In this document: positions 20,177-28,226 of the stretch, in pieces
Layout of the letters: the number at the start of each line of letters is the position of its first letter
Numbering within the stretch: position 1 is the stretch's first letter
Source: JAJRXR01 sp041987545
Lineage (GTDB): Bacteria > Planctomycetota > Phycisphaerae > Phycisphaerales > UBA1924
NCBI GenBank assembly: GCA_041987545.1
Contig: JBHIWH010000002.1
Location: forward strand, 1 to 64,000
Reading direction: 5' to 3'
DNA length: 64,000 nt
The notes under the pieces: generated by a model
Databases searched by the model: none
Seen by the model: the letters and a program-made list of their open reading frames with translations, nothing else
What the model was told of the DNA's origin: nothing
Position numbers and translations under genes: made by a program

Positions 20177-22144
20177 TCAGTCGCCCCCGGCCTTGGACCT
20201 GGCCGCGTCCACCAGCGGCTCGTACCGGAACATCAAACGTGCCGCCTCGACCACGATCCAGACCTCCATCGCCAGCATCGCCACGCCCACACCCAGCAGC
20301 AGCCAGTTGGGCTCGGGCGGGGCGAAGTGGCGGATCAGCTCGACGATCGCCCACCCGGTCATCGCGAGCATGAAGATCATCGGGACGGCCGTCACCCACC
20401 GCGGCCGCCGCGTCTTGACCAGCCAGACCGTCAGCACCAGCAGCGCGAGCCCGCCAAGCAACTGGTTCGTGGCGCCGAACACGGGCCAGAGGATCAGCCC
20501 GCCCTTGCCGGCGTGCCTCAACATCGAGATCCAGTCTTTCCCGCCCTCGTTGGCCGCGAACGCATCGGACAACGCGAGGGCGGCGGCCGTCACCACCGCC
20601 ATCGCCGTCGCGACATACCGGTTGGCGAGGAACCCGCGTACGCCCGTCGCTCGGCGGACCGTGTTGCGGTCTCGCCCGCCGCACTCCGGGCACGCCGCGT
20701 TGTCGCCAAGCCCGCCGACGTCATACCCGCACGCCCGGCAGACCTCGCCCGACGTGATCGTCCTGTTCCCGGTGAACAGCTCCGCGATCACGTACCGCTG
20801 CAGGCGGCACGCCGAGTCCATCGTCGTCGCCGCGAACGACGCGACGAAGACGCCCATGATCGCCGTCGCCAGCGCCATCGACAGCCCGAGCGCGTTCACC
20901 ACGTTCGCCGCCCCGCGGATGAACGGCGCCAGCTTGTCCCCCAGCCCCTTGTCCCCGCCCCAGACGGCGTAGTGCTCGCGCCAGGCCTCCTCGCCCAGCA
21001 GCGTGACGTACCTCGTCGTCCCGTCCGGGTTGGCGACCTGCCACGGCCGAATGACATCCGTCCCCATCCCGATCCCCGCCACACAGGCCAGGATCACCAG
21101 CGTCGCCAGAAACCCCTCGGTCAGCATCGCGCCGTAGCCGACATACTGCGCGTCCCCCTCGCTCCGCAGCTGGCGGCTCGAGCACCCGCTGGCCACCAGG
21201 CAGTGGAACCCGCTGATCGCCCCGCACGCGATCGTCACAAACAGAAACGGCACGAACGAGGGCACCCACGCCCCCTCGCTCGCCGCCGCGGGCCGGACGT
21301 TCACCGCCTCGGCCACGATCGGCGGGTGCGCGATCACCAGCCCGAGCAGCAGCAGCCCCATCGCGATCAGCAGCTGCCACGTGTTGATGTAGTCCCGGGG
21401 CTGCAGCAGCCACTGCACGGGCAGCACGCTCGCGACGAAGACGTACGCGAGCAGGACCAGCGTCCAGAACCCGATCGCCGAGATGTGGGTCGTGATCCCC
21501 GCCGGCAGCGTGATCTGCGCCCACTCGTAGTTGGCGCTGACCACGATCGTTGCGTACATCAGCCCGACCGCGACCACCGTCCCGAAGAGCAGACTCCCAC
21601 CCCGCTTCATCCAGATCCCGAGCCCCACAGCGATCGGGATCTGGAGCATCACAGGCGCCACGCTCGACGGGAAAATGGAGAACACCGCCGCGATCACCAG
21701 CCCGAAGACCGCCAGCACGATCCACAGCCCCATGACCACCACGAGCAGGAACAGCAGCCGCACCCGCGGGTTGAGCACGTCCCCCGCCAGGTCGGCGATC
21801 GTCCTGCCCCGGTGCCGCATCGAGATCACGAGCGACCCGAAGTCGTGCACCGCCCCCATGACGATGGACCCCACCAGCACCCAGATCAGGGCCGGGACCC
21901 ATCCCCACACGACCGCGACCGCCGGCCCCACGATCGGGCCCGTGCCGGCGATCGACGTGAAGTGATGCCCGAAGACCAGCTCCTTGCGCGAGGGCACGAA
22001 GTCCACGCCGTCGCACAGCTCCTCGCTGGGGGGCTTCCTGCCCGGGTCGAGCTGGAAGACCCGCCGCGCCAGGTACCGCCCGTACGTCCGGTACGCGACG
22101 ATGTAGAGAACGAAGCTGCCGAGGGCGATGAGAACGGTGAGCAT
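20177..22144 (-). CDS. cstA: Carbon starvation protein CstA (peptide/pyruvate transporter family) with embedded zinc ribbon
   Basis: 655 aa, many membrane helices. CstA landmarks are present: FGHHFTSIAGTGPIVGPA (59-76), GAVHDFG (97-103), SGFHCLVASGCSSRQL (311-326) and FAATTMDSACRLQRY (437-451). Family members import peptides or pyruvate during carbon limitation. Unusual for the family, residues 469-488 contain C-x2-CGYD...C-x2-C, a compact zinc-ribbon motif in a cytoplasmic loop directly after the conserved DSACRLQRY helix. The ATG at 22144 begins the first helix; the upstream open frame overlaps the divergent psuG gene. The M28 peptidase follows 34 bp downstream. Confidence 0.94.
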   Translation of the reverse strand: MLTVLIALGSFVLYIVAYRTYGRYLARRVFQLDPGRKPPSEELCDGVDFVPSRKELVFGHHFTSIAGTGPIVGPAVAVVWGWVPALIWVLVGSIVMGAVHDFGSLVISMRHRGRTIADLAGDVLNPRVRLLFLLVVVMGLWIVLAVFGLVIAAVFSIFPSSVAPVMLQIPIAVGLGIWMKRGGSLLFGTVVAVGLMYATIVVSANYEWAQITLPAGITTHISAIGFWTLVLLAYVFVASVLPVQWLLQPRDYINTWQLLIAMGLLLLGLVIAHPPIVAEAVNVRPAAASEGAWVPSFVPFLFVTIACGAISGFHCLVASGCSSRQLRSEGDAQYVGYGAMLTEGFLATLVILACVAGIGMGTDVIRPWQVANPDGTTRYVTLLGEEAWREHYAVWGGDKGLGDKLAPFIRGAANVVNALGLSMALATAIMGVFVASFAATTMDSACRLQRYVIAELFTGNRTITSGEVCRACGYDVGGLGDNAACPECGGRDRNTVRRATGVRGFLANRYVATAMAVVTAAALALSDAFAANEGGKDWISMLRHAGKGGLILWPVFGATNQLLGGLALLVLTVWLVKTRRPRWVTAVPMIFMLAMTGWAIVELIRHFAPPEPNWLLLGVGVAMLAMEVWIVVEAARLMFRYEPLVDAARSKAGGD

Positions 22145-22248
22145 GCGGCGGGTACGCTCCGCGCTGGGTTTCGAAGGGGCGACGGGCAGCATACCGCCCG
22201 CCGCGACCGCCCCGAAACCCGCGGAGGCCCGGGCATGGACGGCATCGC

Positions 22249-23118
22249 ATGGACCTGACCTCGCGGATCGGCCCCCGACCGGTGGCGCTGGAGACGACGC
22301 TGCTCGTGCACGGCGTGCCGCGCGAGGCCGCCATCCCATTGGCCGATGAGCTCGAGTCGATCGTCCGCGACGCGGGCGCCGACCCGGCGCTCGTGGGCGT
22401 CGTGGACGGGCGTCCGACCGTCGGCATGACCCGCGAGGAGCTGACCCGACTGCTCGACGCCCCGGGCGTGCCCAAGGCGAACACCGCCAACCTCGGCGTA
22501 CTGATGCACGCCGGCTCGCACGCGGCGACCACCGTGAGCGCGACCATGGAGTTGTCCGCCGCCGCAGGCGTCCGCGTCTTCGCCACCGGCGGCATCGGGG
22601 GCGTGCACCCGGGCCTCGGCGAGCGGCTGGACATCTCCTCGGACCTGGCCGCCCTCGCCCGCTTCCCCGTCGCCGTCGTCTCCTCGGGCGTCAAGTCCAT
22701 CCTGGACGTCGGATCCACGCGCGAGGCGCTCGAGACGCTGGGCGTCCCCGTCGTCGGCCACCGGACCGACCGCTTCCCCGCGTTCTACCTCCGCGAGTCC
22801 GATGGGCCGGTCGATTGGCGGTTCGACGACGCGGCCGACCTGGCCGCGTTCGTCTCGGGCGAGCTGGAGCGCACGGGCCGCGGCGTCCTCGTCGCCAACC
22901 CGATCCCGGCCGACGACGAGCTGCCCCGCGCCGAGTGGGACGCCTGGCTGGCCCGGGCCGAGGGGGATGTCGGCGACTCGGCCCCCGGGCGGGACCGGAC
23001 GCCGGCCCTGCTCGCCCGCCTCCACGAGTTGTCCGGAGGGCGCACACTGGAGGCCAACCTGGCTCTGGTGCGGTCCAACGCGTCGCTGGCGGCGACGCTG
23101 GCCCGCGAGGGCGTCTGA
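22249..23118 (+). CDS. psuG: Pseudouridine-5'-phosphate glycosidase
   Basis: 289 aa. Cleaves pseudouridine 5'-phosphate to uracil and ribose 5-phosphate in the cytoplasm, as part of RNA-derived pseudouridine salvage. Family blocks are clear: ALETTLLVHGVP at the N-terminus, GVVDGRPTVGMT, FATGGIGGVH, and SSGVKSILDVGSTREALETLG with the catalytic-site lysine. Length is close to the usual 300 residues. No pseudouridine kinase (psuK) is adjacent, so phosphorylation would have to come from elsewhere in the genome. It is divergent from cstA, with 104 bp between the start codons. Confidence 0.95.
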   Translation: MDLTSRIGPRPVALETTLLVHGVPREAAIPLADELESIVRDAGADPALVGVVDGRPTVGMTREELTRLLDAPGVPKANTANLGVLMHAGSHAATTVSATMELSAAAGVRVFATGGIGGVHPGLGERLDISSDLAALARFPVAVVSSGVKSILDVGSTREALETLGVPVVGHRTDRFPAFYLRESDGPVDWRFDDAADLAAFVSGELERTGRGVLVANPIPADDELPRAEWDAWLARAEGDVGDSAPGRDRTPALLARLHELSGGRTLEANLALVRSNASLAATLAREGV

Positions 23119-23416
23119 ACAGCCCCCACGCGACGCCCGAACAGGCCTCGCCCTTATCGGTCCAGACCCTCAATTCGCGCGATCCAAACCAAGCAAAGCC
23201 GGCCTGGCGCCGGCAAAATCGCCTACCATGAGGGCCCTGGAGAGAGGCGGGGACCGGCGCGATCGCGGCGCTCCCCGGGTCGTGGCATTTCCGCCGCGCC
23301 AGGGGAGTGAAGTCCGAAGCGCCCGCGCCGCCCGGGGTCGGCCGTACGCCCATCCCGACGGCGCGCCGCGAGCAGAACACGCAGATCAGCGAACTCACGC
23401 AGAGGAGACACAGAGC

Positions 23417-25549
23417 ATGCGATCGATCACCAAGTCCATGGCGCTCGCCCTCATCGCCGGCGCCGCGTTCCCGGCGATGGCCCAGGACAGCGTCAGCACC
23501 AACCCCGACGGCGGCAACGGCCTCCCGGGCGACGCGCTCAGCGCCTTCGACGCCAACCAGTGCCGGGCGTACATCGTCGATCTCACCCCCTTCGAGACCT
23601 CCAAGGGCACCCGCTTCGGCATCGCCCCCATCATGAAGACCAGCCGCGGCGCCTCCGCGTTCTTCAACGACCTCTCGTCCGCCCAGTCCGTCAGCCCCGA
23701 TCTGCTCCAGAAGGTCCAGTACCCCAACGGCGGGTTCGGGATCGACGGCTACGAGCTCTGGAACCAGCCGGGCTTCGGCGTCAACCGCCAGAACAACAAC
23801 ATCGGCGTGCTCACCTCCCCCACCGGCGCCAGCAACCAGATGGCCGCCTCCTTCACGACCTTCGCCACCAACGACGGCGGCTTCAACCAGGAGGGCCTGA
23901 TCTCCTGCCTCATCAACTACAACCCCGGCGAGCCCTCCCGCCTCTTCGTCACCCGCGTGCAGGGCGCCATCACCAACCCCTCCAACAACGCCCCCGCCAC
24001 CGCCGCCCTCGGCGGCGTCTCCATCGACGCCAACGGCAACAACTACGTCCGCGCTGACAACTTCGGCGCCAACGGGCCCAACCCCGTCGCCGGCAACAAC
24101 CTCTTCCGCGTCAACATCGACATGCGCAACTGCTCGATGGTCAACCAGATCTCCGGCGGCGCCACATTCAACGCCACCGACGCCCTGGCCATCAACGACC
24201 CGGGCGTCCTCGTGGCCCCCAACCAGATCTCCGAGAGCGTCTTCGGGCCCCCCGGCGCCGTCTCCTCCGCCTCCTTCAACAACGAGTGGGTCCGCGGGCC
24301 CGCCCCCGCGCTCACCCGCGACACCACCCAGCTCGGCGCCTCGGAGACCCGAGGCACGATCGGCGGCACCCCGAAGCGGCCCCTGCAGTCCGGCATCTGG
24401 ACCCACGGCCAGCTCAACGTGGACGCCGCCGGCAACGCCACCGTCCTGAACATCTGGAGCGCCACGGCGGGCCTGGCCGTCGCCGAGAAGCACGCCCTGA
24501 CGCCCCCGCCGGTCGTCTCCGATCCCTGTGATCCGTACGACCTCAACACCGCCGTCGGCATCTTCAGCCTGTACCAGAGCCAGGCCGCCTTCCGCGGCTC
24601 CACCGGGCAGGTCGCCGTCGGCGCCGACGGCGCCGGGCGCGGTCTGGCCGCCGCCACCTTCGACGAGTTCGACGGCGGCAACGACTCGCCCTTCAACCAC
24701 ATCCTCGTCGCCCGCTTTAACGAGGACGCCTCCAGCGTCGCGTGGACCCTCGCCGCCTGGACCGACTCGGGCGCCTCGGGCGCGGGCAAGCCCATCTGTG
24801 ACGAGAACGGCAACCCCATCGGCGTGCTGACCTACCTCAGCAACATCCCGGGCGCGCCCACCGGCCCGTCCATGTCCTCGCCCGCCATCGACGGCGTCGG
24901 CAACGTCTGGTTCCTCTCCGCCGTCGAGCTCTTCGACCGGATCGACACCAACGGCGACACGATCCCCGACGCCTCCGACTTCGACACCGCCCTCATCCGC
25001 GCCATCTACGACCCGGCCAACTTCTGCTACTCGCTCGAGCTCGTCGTCGAGCTCGGCCAGGTCTTCCGCGGCCAGAACTCCGACACCAACTGGCAGATCC
25101 AGTTCCTCGAGATCGCCGACTCCAACTCCGTCTCCTCGGGCGGCTTCTTCTCCTCCAACGTCCGCTCGTTCCCCTGGGACGACGCCTCGGCCATGGGCAT
25201 GGACCCCGCCGATCCCAAGTCCAACGGCGGCGTCGTCCTGGCCGCCCAGATCGTCTACGACGTGGACGGCGACGGCGACTTCGAGAACCCGACCTCCGCC
25301 GGCGGCAACCCCGCCTCCCGCGACGAGGCCTACCGCTCCATGCTCTTCATCGGGCAGGCGCCCGAGGACGGCTGCAACCCCGCCGACCTCGCCGAGCCCT
25401 TCGGCGTCCTCAACTTCGACGACGTCATCGCGTTCCTCAACGCCTTCAGCGGCATGGACCCGGCCGCAGACCTGGCGGTCCCCTTCGGCGTCTTCAACTT
25501 CGACGACGTCATCGCCTTCCTGGGCGCCTTCAGCGCCGGCTGCCCGTAA
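23417..25549 (+). CDS. Secreted protein of unknown function anchored by a paired GC-type dockerin module
   Basis: 710 aa. The ATG at 23417 follows AGGAG and begins a signal peptide ending AMA-QDS (about residue 23). The long middle part (about 25-650) is rich in Asn, Gly, Asp and Ser, with repeated beta-strand-like segments, and looks like an extracellular beta-rich or propeller fold; no enzyme motif is seen. The last 58 residues (bases 25373-25549) hold two near-identical units, ADLAEPFGVLNFDDVIAFL and ADLAVPFGVFNFDDVIAFL, bracketed by CNP at the start and GCP at the end: the GC-type dockerin arrangement found in Phycisphaerae. The 298-bp stretch upstream holds no other gene I can support. 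Confidence 0.9.
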   Translation: MRSITKSMALALIAGAAFPAMAQDSVSTNPDGGNGLPGDALSAFDANQCRAYIVDLTPFETSKGTRFGIAPIMKTSRGASAFFNDLSSAQSVSPDLLQKVQYPNGGFGIDGYELWNQPGFGVNRQNNNIGVLTSPTGASNQMAASFTTFATNDGGFNQEGLISCLINYNPGEPSRLFVTRVQGAITNPSNNAPATAALGGVSIDANGNNYVRADNFGANGPNPVAGNNLFRVNIDMRNCSMVNQISGGATFNATDALAINDPGVLVAPNQISESVFGPPGAVSSASFNNEWVRGPAPALTRDTTQLGASETRGTIGGTPKRPLQSGIWTHGQLNVDAAGNATVLNIWSATAGLAVAEKHALTPPPVVSDPCDPYDLNTAVGIFSLYQSQAAFRGSTGQVAVGADGAGRGLAAATFDEFDGGNDSPFNHILVARFNEDASSVAWTLAAWTDSGASGAGKPICDENGNPIGVLTYLSNIPGAPTGPSMSSPAIDGVGNVWFLSAVELFDRIDTNGDTIPDASDFDTALIRAIYDPANFCYSLELVVELGQVFRGQNSDTNWQIQFLEIADSNSVSSGGFFSSNVRSFPWDDASAMGMDPADPKSNGGVVLAAQIVYDVDGDGDFENPTSAGGNPASRDEAYRSMLFIGQAPEDGCNPADLAEPFGVLNFDDVIAFLNAFSGMDPAADLAVPFGVFNFDDVIAFLGAFSAGCP

Positions 25550-25598
25550 CCCCGGCAGCCCGATCGGGCCCCGCCTGATCGGACCTTGATCCTGTGAC

Positions 25599-25634
25599 GC
25601 CGCCCGCGCCCAACGGCGCGGGCGGCTGTCTTTT
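25599..25634 (+). terminator. Rho-independent terminator after the dockerin protein gene
   Basis: A perfect 12-bp stem (25599-25610 with 25615-25626) and CAAC loop followed by TGTCTTTT. It separates the two dockerin genes, so the second needs its own promoter in the following 100 bp. Confidence 0.9.
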
Positions 25635-25736
25635 CCGGCCCCCGGGCCCCCGATCCTGCCCCGCCCCCTCGGATCCAAGCCCCCGGGCGGGTAAACTTTG
25701 CGCGTTCGCAACGATCCCCGCCGAGGACCTCCACCC

Positions 25737-27050
25737 ATGCCCGCACGCATCGCCATCGCCGCACTCGTGGTCGCCACAGCCGCCGCCCACGCCCAGTGGG
25801 ACCCGTTCAGCGGCGACTGGGGCAAGTCCGACCCGGCCGACCTGCGGGTCATGACCTGGAACGTCGAGAACGGGATCGCGAGCAACAACACAAACCGGAC
25901 GGACGGCATCAACCAGTGGAACGCCGTCGTCCGCATCGTCGCCGCCATGCAGCCGGACGTGCTCATCCTCCAGGAGTGCGGCGACGGCGACAGCCAGTTC
26001 GTCCTCGAGACCGAGATCGAGGAGTTCATCCATGGCGGGCCGGGCACGGGCGTCTACGTCCAGCTGTTCGTCCCCTCCTACGACCTCCCGCACGTCTTTG
26101 TCTCCGCGTCCTCCGACGGCTTCAACCGCAACGTCATCCTCTCCCGCCACCCGTTCGTCGACCTCAACGGCGACGCGGACCCCATGCACAACGACTTCTT
26201 CGTCCTCGACGACCCCGCCGCCCCGTACCAGGACGGCGGCGACGGCGGCATCAGAGGGTTCATGTTCGCCGAGATCGACCTGCCCGACGAGACCTACGCC
26301 GGCGACATCGTCGTCGGCAACTCCCACCTCAAGGCGTTCGGCGATTCCGACAGCTTCAACCAGCGTGTCGAGGCGACCGGCAACATCGCGTACATGCTCG
26401 ACGCCTACTACAACGGCCTCGGGACCGGGACCTCGGACCCCAACGCCAAGGTCATCCTCCCCTCGGGCGGTGGCGTCCTCGACGCCAACACCCCGATCGT
26501 CTGGGGCGGCGATCTCAACCAGTCCAACTACTCGTTCCCCGCGAGCACCATGTGGCAAGCCGGCTCCGCGGGCGGGACCGACGGCACCGACCGGGATCGC
26601 TCGGACGCGGCGCCGGACTTCGCCTCCCACCCGATCTCGGGCGACACGAGCACGCAGAGCAGCTCCAAGCTCGACTACCTGATCTACCAGGACTCGATCG
26701 CCTCGCTCCGCCGCTCGTTCGTGTTCCGGTCTTCGGGCTCGGGCGTGACGACCGGCACGCTGCCCTACCCGGTCAACGGGTTCCCGGCCGCCCCGACGAC
26801 GGCCTCGGGCATCGCCTCCGACCACCGCCCGGTGATCATCGATCTGATCCTGCCCGAGGCCGCCCCGGGTGGGTGCAACGGCGCCGACCTCGCCGAGCCC
26901 TTCGGCCAACTCGACTTCTCCGACGTCGTCGCATTCCTGAGCGCGTTCGCGGGCATGGAGAACGACGCGGACCTCGCCGAGCCCTTCGGCCAGCTCGACT
27001 TCTCCGATGTCATCGCGTTCCTGAGCCTGTTCGCCGGCGGCTGCCCGTAG
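25737..27050 (+). CDS. Secreted EEP-family nuclease/phosphatase with paired GC-type dockerin module
   Basis: 437 aa. The ATG at 25737 starts a short signal peptide (MPARIAIAALVVATAAAHA). The EEP domain carries RVMTWNVENG (about 37-46), LILQECGDGD (catalytic Glu), WGGDLNQ (Asp/Asn) and SDHRPVIID (Asp-His), so a metal-dependent phosphodiesterase is expected, probably degrading extracellular DNA or RNA. The final 58 residues (bases 26874-27050) are two copies of ADLAEPFGQLDFSDVxAFL between CNG and GCP, matching the module of the upstream gene. The two proteins are therefore probably displayed by the same anchoring system. Confidence 0.92.
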   Translation: MPARIAIAALVVATAAAHAQWDPFSGDWGKSDPADLRVMTWNVENGIASNNTNRTDGINQWNAVVRIVAAMQPDVLILQECGDGDSQFVLETEIEEFIHGGPGTGVYVQLFVPSYDLPHVFVSASSDGFNRNVILSRHPFVDLNGDADPMHNDFFVLDDPAAPYQDGGDGGIRGFMFAEIDLPDETYAGDIVVGNSHLKAFGDSDSFNQRVEATGNIAYMLDAYYNGLGTGTSDPNAKVILPSGGGVLDANTPIVWGGDLNQSNYSFPASTMWQAGSAGGTDGTDRDRSDAAPDFASHPISGDTSTQSSSKLDYLIYQDSIASLRRSFVFRSSGSGVTTGTLPYPVNGFPAAPTTASGIASDHRPVIIDLILPEAAPGGCNGADLAEPFGQLDFSDVVAFLSAFAGMENDADLAEPFGQLDFSDVIAFLSLFAGGCP

Positions 27051-27067
27051 ACTCCCACCGGCTCGGG

Positions 27068-27550
27068 TCAGGCATCCCGCCCGCCGAGCCGGCGGACCTC
27101 CGAGATCGCGTCGTCGAGGCGACGCTTGAGCGTCCGCACGCGCAGCAGCGAGCGCACCCGGGTCAGCAGCTCGAGCTTGTTGACCGGCTTGGTCAAGAAG
27201 TCGTCGGCGCCCGCGTCCACCGCCCGCTCCACGTCCCCGACCTCGCTCAGCGCCGTCACCATGATGACGGGGATGTCGCGCGTCTTCGCGTCGCCCTTGA
27301 CGCTCTCGCACAGCTGATACCCGCTCATCCGCGGCATCATGATGTCCAGCAGGATCAGGTCCGGCTGGCGGTCGCGGATCACGCCCAGGGCCTCGATGCC
27401 GTCGGAGCACGCGTCGACCTCGCACCCAAGCTCGTCGAGATAGGCCTGGAGCAGCTCGAGGTTTTGGGCGTTGTCGTCGACGAGCAGGATCCGGGCCTCG
27501 CTGGTGTCCAGCGCCGCCAGGCCGGCCGCCTCCTCGTTGGTCTCCGCCAT
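27068..27550 (-). CDS. Single-domain response regulator
   Basis: 160 aa. A canonical receiver domain occupies about residues 18-140: acidic pair Asp25/Asp26 (LLVDDN), phospho-acceptor Asp69 (LLDIMMP), Thr99 in VTA and Lys121 in TKPV. There is no DNA-binding or enzymatic output; a short helical tail (LRVRTLKRRLDDAISEVRRL) follows. Such proteins relay phosphate or regulate a partner by contact. No histidine kinase is in the window. It converges on the dockerin nuclease gene with 17 bp between the stops. Confidence 0.94.
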   Translation of the reverse strand: MAETNEEAAGLAALDTSEARILLVDDNAQNLELLQAYLDELGCEVDACSDGIEALGVIRDRQPDLILLDIMMPRMSGYQLCESVKGDAKTRDIPVIMVTALSEVGDVERAVDAGADDFLTKPVNKLELLTRVRSLLRVRTLKRRLDDAISEVRRLGGRDA

Positions 27551-27684
27551 CGACCGCTCCTCGTGACGCCCAGGGGCCCCTGCCTATCGGACGGTGCAAC
27601 CCACGGCCCGGAGGACGCCAATAATCCACACGATAGCCGCCCGGATCTCGGGCGTGACCCCAGAACCGGACCCCGGAGCCCTCG

Positions 27685-28137
27685 ATGCCCCGAACCCCCG
27701 CCGCGATGCCAGCCTGGAAGAACCGGTTCGCCCGACCGGAGGCCGACACGCTCGTCGGGGAGCTGACCGACGACGACCGCCGCCTGTTCGACGCGGCCCG
27801 GGAGGGCCTGCTGGGTCTGGAGGGCGTCGGCGAGAGCCTCGAGTGGCGTGGCATCCCCTGGCGCTGGTGCCTGACGTACCAGGTCGCCAAGGACCGCCCC
27901 CGGGCGTTCCTGGTTCCCGAACCCGGGCGGGTCGTGCTGGCGATGGCGATCCCGAGCGCCGAGATCGACTCGCTCAACTTCCGGTCGCTGCCCCGCGCCG
28001 CCCGCGAGGGGATCGTCAACGCGACCTACGTCGCGGGCGTCCTGTGGGCCGAGTGGCCCCTGACGGCCCTGACGCAGATCGACGACCTGCTGAAGCTGCA
28101 GAACCGCCTGCTGGACGCCGCGGCCGCCCCGGCCTGA
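27685..28137 (+). CDS. Conserved hypothetical protein, cytosolic
   Basis: 150 aa, no signal peptide or membrane helix. The pattern of strands (RGIPWRWCLTYQV, RAFLVPEPGRVVLAMAIP) and a long terminal helix (QIDDLLKLQNRLLDAAAA) suggests a small alpha/beta domain related to YdhG/DUF1801-like or DUF3788-like proteins, but the match is not firm enough to name it. GGAG lies about 8 bp before the ATG. It precedes the carboxypeptidase gene by 89 bp on the same strand. It could be an older conserved gene of this lineage, since its codon use fits the surroundings. Confidence 0.7.
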   Translation: MPRTPAAMPAWKNRFARPEADTLVGELTDDDRRLFDAAREGLLGLEGVGESLEWRGIPWRWCLTYQVAKDRPRAFLVPEPGRVVLAMAIPSAEIDSLNFRSLPRAAREGIVNATYVAGVLWAEWPLTALTQIDDLLKLQNRLLDAAAAPA

Positions 28138-28226
28138 GCGGCCCGGGCCCGCCCGGCCCTGACCTGCGGAATACCGAACAACCAGGTATCGTCTGGCCGA
28201 TTCTCGTGATCCACGGAGGGATCCAC

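Noticed and set aside
23190..23222. GCCGGC inverted repeat before the dockerin gene as a psuG terminator
   Set aside because: The stem is short and no T-run follows on the plus strand.
22691..26047. A long minus-strand open frame over psuG and the dockerin genes
   Set aside because: Gly/Ala/Val-rich translation without any motif, opposite to genes with clear signal peptides and families.
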